DNA of 64,000 nt, from assembly GCF_009688945.1 (NCBI RefSeq), contig NZ_AP021874.1, positions 1,240,001 to 1,304,000 of the forward strand. The letters are read 5' to 3'. Shown here piece by piece: positions 25,179-32,229 of this stretch. This DNA is from Desulfosarcina alkanivorans. GTDB taxonomy: Bacteria > Desulfobacterota > Desulfobacteria > Desulfobacterales > Desulfosarcinaceae. Under the pieces are notes generated by a model. It searched no databases. It was not told where the DNA came from and saw only the letters and a list, made by a program, of their open reading frames with translations. Both the position numbers and the translations under genes were made by a program. Within the stretch, counting starts at the first letter, position 1, and each line of letters begins with the position of its first letter.

Positions 25179-28100
25179 GATGCAATTTCCTGGGGAACCC
25201 GTCCCGGTGAGGCCCGCAGCAGTCGAATCACTTTCTGGTGGCCGCTGAACTGATAACGCGGGGTTATGTATTTTATGCCCATCCGCTTGAGGGCGGACGC
25301 TGAATCGGGGAAATCGGACGGCCTGAATGTCCGCTGGCCGGTCTGAAAATCCTTCAGGAATTTAGCAAATCCTTGATATCCGCTGTAGACCCGGGTCAGC
25401 ACAAGATTGCCGATTTCAATTTTAAAAATGACATCACCACAGTTTTGGGGCGACCATCGGAAGGTCTTTTTCACCGGATAATGGAGGTTGAGCAGTTTGT
25501 TCTTCTCATCACCGCATTGCAATTCCAGGGAAGTGGCATGGGGCTTGATGGCCGCATCCTTGTTGGCGTCCGTGGGATAGGCCTTGATGCTGACGCGGTA
25601 TTCCGCCGCCACCGGCTTGGTCACACTTGCGCCGCGAGTCAGAAACGTCAAGAATCCCGTATCCAGATCCAGGGCGATTCCGTTGGCTTTTTTGGAATAG
25701 TAGCCCTTGCCGCGGCTTCTGCCGACAAAGGGTTCCGCTGGCCCCTTGAGAAATTTAATGGCATAGCCGTCCGAACCCATGAGCAGCTGATTCAAATTGG
25801 TACCCCGCGGCAGGTCCTGCACTTCAAGGTAGACATCCTTCTCCCACTTGCTTTGGAGATAGCATTGGGCTTCCCGGGCGGCGTACTGATGGTAAAACAG
25901 GATGGGCCCGCTGACCAGGTTCCAGAATATCGCCGTATCCTTGTTTTTCCGGCCCAGGGTCGTCTGGAGCTTTTTCTGGGCGGCCTGGGCTTTGAAAAAG
26001 GGCGATTCCCCTTCTGCAGGATCTCCTGCATAAAGATCGGAAGCCATCCTGAAGGCAATTTTCCGAGAATCGGTCATGGGCATCAGCAGGTTCAAGGCCT
26101 CCTGGTACTCGTTGAAGGCCTTGCCCGCTGCAATACGGTCTTCAAAACTGAACGCATCGGCGGCAGCCACTCCGGCACTGCTGCCCACCCGGCCTATTTT
26201 TGATGTCACTGACTGTGTGGCTTTTTTCAGGATGCCGGCGGCCGCCTTGCCCCCCTTGCTGTCGGCTTTGGCCTGGATGCGAACCTGATTGAAGCGGAAC
26301 ACCAGGTCCACCCAGGCCGGCCGTTTTTCCTGCTTTGCAACACCCTCAAGTTCGCGGGCCATGCTTTGCAGAAGCGCCAGGTATGGCCCTTTTTCCGACG
26401 GCAGGAGAGATCCGGCCAGTTTCCACTGCTCCCGGTCTTTCAGACGCTGGGGAGCGGCTGGGAAATCGGCGGCGAAGGCGCTCCAGGCATTGAGATGGGC
26501 GCGGGCATACCAGTTCTGGAAGTCCAGTTTCTGTGACCCGATGGCCAGCGGTTCGAACAATGCGCGCTCTATTTCTCCGAGATAGCCGTCCATCGCCGCC
26601 TGGCCTTTTACGGTAAATGCCGGGGCAACCACGATTTCATCGGATTCGGCCTCCAGGCCTGTCCAGTAGTCGGCCAGACGTATCCCGTCCACTTCACCAT
26701 TGACATTCACCCAGTCCACCAGCCAGTTGAGCCGGGCACCGTCGAGGGTGAGAATATGCTTGAGCCAGGTTTGCAGATCCTTCAGCTCGTCGTTGAGAGA
26801 GGTATCCGATTCCCGCCAGAGCAGATAATACAGATACAGGTCGGAAAGCTTGCCGGATATTTCGTCGATGGTCTGCACCTCCAGCAGGGACGACGGGTAC
26901 GGAGCGGCCGGCATTGCTCTGAGCGCCTCCAGGTCCGGCCCTTCCATGCGCAGTTTCAGCAGGTTGATCCGACGCGCCAGGTGCATGGCATGGTGCCCCA
27001 TCACGCCGGAGGGGGTGGCCGCGCTGAATCGGGTCATCCGTACGCTCATGCGCTGGTCGAAATCCTTCAAAAAACCGGCTTTGAAGATATCGCAGTAGCG
27101 TTGCTTCAAGCCGGCTTCCACCCGGTTGCTTTCCGTAAGCCCCAACCGGGGAATCCACCAGTTTTCGTTTTGCACCTCTACCCGGCTCACGGCCTGGCGA
27201 AAACGGTCCAGCGTCAGAACATCGGTGGTGAGTTCCCCCTGGAGAACCGGCGGTTTGGAAAACTGACCGGATACGTCCCGAAGGGTCTTCAAGTTTTTCA
27301 CGAAAGAAAAGCTCAGCAGGCCGCAGACGGCGATGATGACGGCCACCCAGGCCGTCAACCCGAGGCTTCTGGTCAACCGGCTCCACTCCATCGTTTTCTG
27401 GGTGGGGGCAAACAGGCCCCGATCCGCAGGCATAATGCGCGAGAAGAAATCATGCAGAAAAAGTCCCCGGTTGGTTCCCGGCAGAACCTCCTTTTCACCG
27501 ATCAGCCCCATTGCATTGAGAAAATGGGAGTAAGGCGTGCCCTCCTGCCTTCCACTGGAGAAATAGATGCCCCGCAGGATCGGTGTTTCCTGGTAGGGGT
27601 TCTCCTGAAAGGCACCGCGCATGAAGGCATTCATGCCGGGTTCGAGTTTTTCGAACTCTTCCGGAAACATCAACAGGGCCGGATCGGCTTTTCTGGTTTT
27701 GGCGCCGGCCAGGTTCAGCATCAACAGCCGAAGTTCTTTCAGGCGGTCGGCCATGGAGCGGATGGTCTGCCCGAAAAACGTGTTCATGTCGGTGGACAGG
27801 GGATGGTTCAGGCGTCCCATGGCCTGCTGCAGAACCGGATCGTCAAGCTGATCGAAAAATTTGACCGCCCCCTGGATCAGGTCACACTTGGTCACCATGA
27901 TGTATACGGGAAACTTGGCTCCCAGCACACGCATCAGCTCGTCAACCCGCTGGCGGATGCTTTTGCCGTCGCTTTCCAGTTTGCCGGCATCGCTCTCCAT
28001 CAGTTGGTCCGCCGCCACGGCAACAACGAGTCCGTTAAGGGGCTCGCGCTTTCGGAACCTGGCCAGCATGGAGAGAAATCGTTGCCATTCGTCACGGTCC

Positions 28101-28657
28101 CGCCCCTGATCCACAGGAATCGCATAGCGACCGGCGGTATCGATGAGGATGGCCTGTTCGAAAAACCACCAGTCGCAGTTCCGGGTTCCGGAAATACCGG
28201 AAGCACGGGTGATCTCAGCAAAGGGCGAAGAAAGATCCGCACCTTTTATGGCCGTGGTTTTGCCGCAGCCGCTTTCACCGATGATCATATACCACGGCAG
28301 CACATACAGCGGGTTCCCGTATTTTTTCAGATGGGATTTGCGCAGGGCGTCGATGGCTTCTTTCCAGCGGGCCTGCATTTCCCGGGAACCGGCCTGTTCA
28401 CCGGACGCGAGTCCCTTTATCCGTGAATCGTCCTGGGCGATGATCTGCTGAACAAATTTCTGTTCACTTTTTCGGGCCATGAGCTTTCTGATAAAAAGGA
28501 CCCCAAGCAGGATGCCAGTCAGTCCAATGGCGAAAAAGATGCCCACCCACAGGGGCCATCCGATCATCAGGACCAGTCCGAAAACCAGCAGCAGCACCAG
28601 AGCGACCAGCAGCAGGAGCAGAAAGACCTTGAGTACGTTCATTATCAGTGATTTCAT
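25163..28657 (-). CDS. tssM: T6SS membrane complex protein TssM (IcmF)
   Basis: The 1164-residue IcmF-family protein has two N-terminal membrane helices within residues about 9-58 and a third around 434-456. The intervening cytoplasmic domain carries a P-loop, GESGCGKTTA at 127-136. The long periplasmic region includes IcmF-related blocks and ends with a beta-rich C-terminal part that binds TssJ in studied systems. TssM spans the envelope between TssL and TssJ. The ATG is directly adjacent to the tssL stop (TAAATG). An intact Walker A suggests a nucleotide-binding version; some TssM proteins lack it. Confidence 0.97.
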   Translation of the reverse strand: MKSLIMNVLKVFLLLLLVALVLLLVFGLVLMIGWPLWVGIFFAIGLTGILLGVLFIRKLMARKSEQKFVQQIIAQDDSRIKGLASGEQAGSREMQARWKEAIDALRKSHLKKYGNPLYVLPWYMIIGESGCGKTTAIKGADLSSPFAEITRASGISGTRNCDWWFFEQAILIDTAGRYAIPVDQGRDRDEWQRFLSMLARFRKREPLNGLVVAVAADQLMESDAGKLESDGKSIRQRVDELMRVLGAKFPVYIMVTKCDLIQGAVKFFDQLDDPVLQQAMGRLNHPLSTDMNTFFGQTIRSMADRLKELRLLMLNLAGAKTRKADPALLMFPEEFEKLEPGMNAFMRGAFQENPYQETPILRGIYFSSGRQEGTPYSHFLNAMGLIGEKEVLPGTNRGLFLHDFFSRIMPADRGLFAPTQKTMEWSRLTRSLGLTAWVAVIIAVCGLLSFSFVKNLKTLRDVSGQFSKPPVLQGELTTDVLTLDRFRQAVSRVEVQNENWWIPRLGLTESNRVEAGLKQRYCDIFKAGFLKDFDQRMSVRMTRFSAATPSGVMGHHAMHLARRINLLKLRMEGPDLEALRAMPAAPYPSSLLEVQTIDEISGKLSDLYLYYLLWRESDTSLNDELKDLQTWLKHILTLDGARLNWLVDWVNVNGEVDGIRLADYWTGLEAESDEIVVAPAFTVKGQAAMDGYLGEIERALFEPLAIGSQKLDFQNWYARAHLNAWSAFAADFPAAPQRLKDREQWKLAGSLLPSEKGPYLALLQSMARELEGVAKQEKRPAWVDLVFRFNQVRIQAKADSKGGKAAAGILKKATQSVTSKIGRVGSSAGVAAADAFSFEDRIAAGKAFNEYQEALNLLMPMTDSRKIAFRMASDLYAGDPAEGESPFFKAQAAQKKLQTTLGRKNKDTAIFWNLVSGPILFYHQYAAREAQCYLQSKWEKDVYLEVQDLPRGTNLNQLLMGSDGYAIKFLKGPAEPFVGRSRGKGYYSKKANGIALDLDTGFLTFLTRGASVTKPVAAEYRVSIKAYPTDANKDAAIKPHATSLELQCGDEKNKLLNLHYPVKKTFRWSPQNCGDVIFKIEIGNLVLTRVYSGYQGFAKFLKDFQTGQRTFRPSDFPDSASALKRMGIKYITPRYQFSGHQKVIRLLRASPGRVPQEIASCWGK

Positions 28658-29338
28658 TTAAGGCCCCATATTGATAAGGGATTGTCCGATATTGCCGAGA
28701 ATGAACCGATACACCAGGAAAAGCACACCGAAAAGCAGAACCGGCGCACCGGCACAGATCAGGGTGAAGGCGGAAAAGCGCTTCATTTTGGGTCCTGCCG
28801 CAGGCAGCTGGGTGCTCTCCGGCGCGTAGGCATCCGGAAAAAGGGTGGCCTGCTTCAGGTCCGGAAGCCCCATGGAACTGCCGGTGAGCAGCTTCAGATT
28901 CGAAATCTTGAGCTGTTCCAGCATAAAATCGTCGCCCTCGTTGCAGTATTGCCCTGTAAATCCCATGGCCAGGCAGAGGTAGTAAATCTCGCGCACATCC
29001 AGCTGATGGGGGCCGATGGCGTTCAAACGCTCGAAAAAAAGTTTTCCGGCATCGGCGGTGTTATAGTAGCGACGCTGCAGCTGTTCCCCCAGCCAGCGGT
29101 TCTTGCCCTCCCAACCGGAAGAGAGAACGGTCTCGTCGATCCAGGCAAAAACGGCAAAGCGGGCCAGATCATAGTCGGCGGACTGGAATCCGCCCTTCTG
29201 GCAGTTGGCTTCACTTTCTGCGATCAGCCTGCGGATATCCGCATCCACCTGTTCAAAAGAAGCCTGCCCTGCGGCTTCCGGCCGGATGACCAGGGCGGTG
29301 TAGGCAATCAGTTCGATGAAACAATCACTCAGGCGCAT
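28658..29338 (-). CDS. tssL: T6SS membrane complex protein TssL (DotU family), short form
   Basis: The 226-residue protein has the cytoplasmic DotU domain (SDCFIELIAYTALVIRPEA, YDLARFAVFAWIDETVLSS, FFERLN, YYLCLAMGFTGQY) and one C-terminal membrane helix (about 196-217). It lacks the periplasmic OmpA/peptidoglycan-binding extension found in long TssL proteins, so anchoring to the cell wall must come from another protein. It lies between tssK and tssM with two-base and zero-base spacing. Confidence 0.95.
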   Translation of the reverse strand: MRLSDCFIELIAYTALVIRPEAAGQASFEQVDADIRRLIAESEANCQKGGFQSADYDLARFAVFAWIDETVLSSGWEGKNRWLGEQLQRRYYNTADAGKLFFERLNAIGPHQLDVREIYYLCLAMGFTGQYCNEGDDFMLEQLKISNLKLLTGSSMGLPDLKQATLFPDAYAPESTQLPAAGPKMKRFSAFTLICAGAPVLLFGVLFLVYRFILGNIGQSLINMGP

Positions 29339-29340
29339 GG

Positions 29341-30726
29341 TTAAGTTCTCCCGACAGCCATCAGCTCAGCCTTCAGGTCTTCAGGGGCCGAATCCCAGTA
29401 AAGCGCCAGGTTGTTGCCATTTTGCACCTGGGCCCACGGATCACCATGATGGTCGATTTGAAAATAGAGGGTGTTCGCCCGCCGCGGCAGTTCCTGTGGA
29501 GGGGTCTGCAAATAGGTGAGTTTGATCCCCGGCAGTGAGCGGGCAATCAGGATCGGCAGGTATTCACGGGAACTGAATTTGGCGATCTGCTCCACGGACG
29601 CCAGCAAGGCCTGAGGATCGGACGCGGTCTCCAGTGCCAGATAGAACCGGTTGCGGCCTTCAAATATGGCCGGCGGCAGTTCGGTGGCATAGTAGGTGCC
29701 GTCAAACAAAAGAGGCATCATGTATTCGGGGCCGGCGGTGATCTCATCCAGCAGCTGGGTGATCAGGCGCTGGGCCGAGGAGAAGCAATTCCACAGATCC
29801 TGGTGCCGGTATGCGGGGACCAGTTCGGTGCCGTCGTCCAGCGCACCGGTAACGGAAATTCTTTCGGAAAACGTGGTCATTTCCCCGATCAGCTGGCGCA
29901 GCACGCCGTAGGCCGTCCAGGGATGGACCTGTCCGGCTTCGGTCAGATGGACCAGCATGGACACATAGCGATTCAAGCTTCGAAGGGCCAGCAGAAAGAC
30001 CATGTCCCGGCTGCCGAATTCGGCCGTGTGGATGCCCCGGTCGCGCTTGTAGGCCTCCAGTTGCCGGCCGCGTGCGGAAATCTGATCGCGGACCTCCTTG
30101 ATCAGGCGCTCCAGCGCCGGAACGGCTGCCAGATTCAGACACGGGGGGATATACTGTTCGCTCAGCACAATCGTATCGCCCTGCCGCTCCAGTCTGGCCA
30201 GGGGAATCAGCTCGTAATCCCCCAGCTGATCCGTTTCGGTTTCCCAGAAAAACTTCAACACCAGATGCAGATGCCGTATCTCGGCATTGGGACCGCTGCC
30301 GTGCTGATCCCGGACATCCTCCACCGCTTCGGTCGCCGCGAACCGGGTGGTCACGTCTTCAATCCGGCTCAAGTCCTCGACCACGGTAACGTTTTCTCCG
30401 CCAGGGCTCAATTTCTTCAATCCCAGATACACCATAAATGGCTTGCCACCGTCCTCCCAGGCACTTTCGAAGGAACGGGACTGAACCACGGCATTGTCCG
30501 GAATCACGGCATAGGTCGTGTCCTGAAAAAGGAAGGCGCCACCCGTCAGGCCGATGGACCGGTTCCCCAGGGCGGCCGACTTCACCGCCATACCGCTGAC
30601 GCCCCAGAAATGGGGCGTCATTTTCTGGTGCAGCGGTTCGATCAATGCCTGGGTGTATCGATCCTGGAGCTGGAAATGCTGGGGCTGCAGAAACAGCCCC
30701 TGGTGCCAGTAAAGGGGTTTTTCCAT
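29341..30726 (-). CDS. tssK: T6SS baseplate-membrane connector TssK
   Basis: The 461-residue TssK/VasE-family protein opens with PLYWHQGLFLQPQHFQLQDR, the family signature, followed by HFWGVSGMAV. Further blocks are FLALRSLNRYVSMLVHLTEA-like and a C-terminal LYFQIDHHGDPWAQVQNG. TssK trimers connect the TssFGE baseplate wedges to the TssLM membrane complex. Length is typical. It follows tssJ by four bases. Confidence 0.96.
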   Translation of the reverse strand: MEKPLYWHQGLFLQPQHFQLQDRYTQALIEPLHQKMTPHFWGVSGMAVKSAALGNRSIGLTGGAFLFQDTTYAVIPDNAVVQSRSFESAWEDGGKPFMVYLGLKKLSPGGENVTVVEDLSRIEDVTTRFAATEAVEDVRDQHGSGPNAEIRHLHLVLKFFWETETDQLGDYELIPLARLERQGDTIVLSEQYIPPCLNLAAVPALERLIKEVRDQISARGRQLEAYKRDRGIHTAEFGSRDMVFLLALRSLNRYVSMLVHLTEAGQVHPWTAYGVLRQLIGEMTTFSERISVTGALDDGTELVPAYRHQDLWNCFSSAQRLITQLLDEITAGPEYMMPLLFDGTYYATELPPAIFEGRNRFYLALETASDPQALLASVEQIAKFSSREYLPILIARSLPGIKLTYLQTPPQELPRRANTLYFQIDHHGDPWAQVQNGNNLALYWDSAPEDLKAELMAVGRT

Positions 30727-30730
30727 CGGG

Positions 30731-31279
30731 CTATTTTCCTTCCGGCGTGGAGGTGGAAATGGTGGTGATCTGCTGCGGCCCGAGCACCAGCTCGACGCTC
30801 AAAGGAGCCGGCTTGCGCGTCTTTGTTTTCTTTATGAATCCTTTTTTCTCCGTATATTCGGGAATTTCCACCATCTTGACCATGCGGTCTTTTTCCAGGA
30901 TATAGTATCCGGCCACGATGGCGACGTAGCGGGCACCATCGGCCCGGTCCAGGGTCATGTTGATGTCCTGCCCGGGCTGGATGATCATCCGCTTGGATGC
31001 GGCCGCACCGTCTCCGAAAAGGCTGCATTCGAGCAGTTTATACAACCCGTCCTGATCATTGGACAACTGGTTGAAGGTATTGGGATCGGACAACTGGTAG
31101 GCGCACAACAACAGCGTGTGCGCTTCGCCCTCGTCGAGGTTGAGTTGATCATCCGCCTTGATGTGCATGCGGATGGCCTCTTTTTCGTATGTCCACTCGG
31201 GAGGGGGGAGCTGTTTGGCGGCACATGCGGTTAGCATCAACAGCGACCCGGCAATCAATATGGAAATAAATCGTTTCAC
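30731..31279 (-). CDS. tssJ: T6SS outer-membrane lipoprotein TssJ
   Basis: The 182-residue protein has a lipoprotein signal peptide with lipobox LTAC (Cys19). The mature part shows TssJ features: IRMHIKADDQLNLDEGEAHT, LLLCAYQLSDPNTFNQL, and a VAGYYILEKDRMVKMVEIPE strand pair. TssJ anchors the TssLM core to the outer membrane. It lies between the TagH-like gene (10-base gap) and tssK. Confidence 0.95.
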   Translation of the reverse strand: MKRFISILIAGSLLMLTACAAKQLPPPEWTYEKEAIRMHIKADDQLNLDEGEAHTLLLCAYQLSDPNTFNQLSNDQDGLYKLLECSLFGDGAAASKRMIIQPGQDINMTLDRADGARYVAIVAGYYILEKDRMVKMVEIPEYTEKKGFIKKTKTRKPAPLSVELVLGPQQITTISTSTPEGK

Positions 31280-31289
31280 ATCAGCCTCC

Positions 31290-32018
31290 TTATTTTCCGA
31301 ATTTAGTCTGGCAGTTCTTTTCGAATTCTCTCAAAAAATCTTCCATGAAACGACCGGAACTGAACCATTTCTGGATTTTTTCGTAACGTTGTACGTATAT
31401 TTCATACATTTCGGCCTTTTTCATCGGGCCGAATTTCAGCCCCCGCCCCACCTCGGCAGCCATTTTTTCCGGGTCCAGCACACCCAGCACCTGTTTGACC
31501 TTGGCATAGGCGGCCTCTTTGAAGGACTGCTGCGAAGTTAAAAAGGCGTTGCTGATCTGCCCCAGATAGGTTTCCAGGGAACTTCCCTCCCCTTCGCCTT
31601 CCAGGCGGAATCCGATCACCTGGCGGATCGTCTGCTCCGGCGAGCCCTCTCCGGTAAAGGTCATGTTGATCACGCTGATCAACTGATTGAGTGTATTGAA
31701 AATCGTGTTGAGCGATTCGGCGAGTTTTTCCAGCAGTTCACTGGAGGAGAGGTCGTCCATGGAGACCTTGCGCCCGAGCAGCAGCGAACAGACCCGGGTC
31801 AGGACGTCCTCATCGGTCTCATCGGTCATCAACGGCCGGCAGGTGTCTTGCGATCGGTCAATCAGCGCCTGCAGGGTTTCGATGCGCCTCTGGCGGTCAA
31901 ACCCGGCCATCTGTCCGTCGAGATAGGCTTCCACCGAATCCGCCGAAGCATCGCCATCGGTTTCAAACCGGCTGGCAAGCGCTGAGGACATGCGGTTTAT
32001 CAGATTCACATCGGTCAT
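31290..32018 (-). CDS. TagH C-terminal-like protein without FHA domain
   Basis: This 242-residue protein is helical and has no signal peptide. Its second half (FKEAAYAKVKQVLGVLDPEKM, AEMYEIYVQRYEKIQKW, FLREFEKN) resembles the C-terminal domain of T6SS FHA proteins (TagH/Fha), in which a helical 'F-x-P-x-x-L ... W/Y-x-x-Y' pattern precedes a terminal F-x-x-x-F. The phosphothreonine-binding FHA domain that normally precedes it is absent. The position before tssJ also matches tagH. It may keep the baseplate/membrane-binding role without signalling. I hold this assignment with moderate confidence because it depends on a degenerate pattern. Confidence 0.55.
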   Translation of the reverse strand: MTDVNLINRMSSALASRFETDGDASADSVEAYLDGQMAGFDRQRRIETLQALIDRSQDTCRPLMTDETDEDVLTRVCSLLLGRKVSMDDLSSSELLEKLAESLNTIFNTLNQLISVINMTFTGEGSPEQTIRQVIGFRLEGEGEGSSLETYLGQISNAFLTSQQSFKEAAYAKVKQVLGVLDPEKMAAEVGRGLKFGPMKKAEMYEIYVQRYEKIQKWFSSGRFMEDFLREFEKNCQTKFGK

Positions 32019-32092
32019 AGGTCGGCCTTTAGGGGTTCAGGGTTTGCGCGGCCCCATGGCTTCCAGGGACGCGCTAATCAAAACAGGGCCGT

Positions 32093-32167
32093 GTTTCGCA
32101 GGACCGGCTTCCGGCCGCGATGCGATGGGATGATCGGACGATCGCGGCTGGAAGCCGCTCCTGAAAC
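32093..32167. repeat. REP-like palindromic element (copy 1)
   Basis: Two inverted arms (32093-32121 and 32141-32167) pair as GTTTC..AGGA.CGGCTTCC.GCCGCGAT with its complement around a loop of about 19 bases. The core (CGGCTTCC, GCGAT) recurs in the palindrome at 63098-63156. It lies in the 211-base gap between the TagH-like gene and the motif-array gene. Confidence 0.65.
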
Positions 32168-32229
32168 CTTTCGGCTCCTTTCGAACATACGCTGAAAAAG
32201 CTTTTTACGGGCCCATCAAGCTGTCGCAA

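Noticed and set aside
26756..28426. Plus-strand open frame of about 550 codons.
   Set aside because: It is the antisense shadow of tssM, which has the P-loop and membrane helices in the minus frame.
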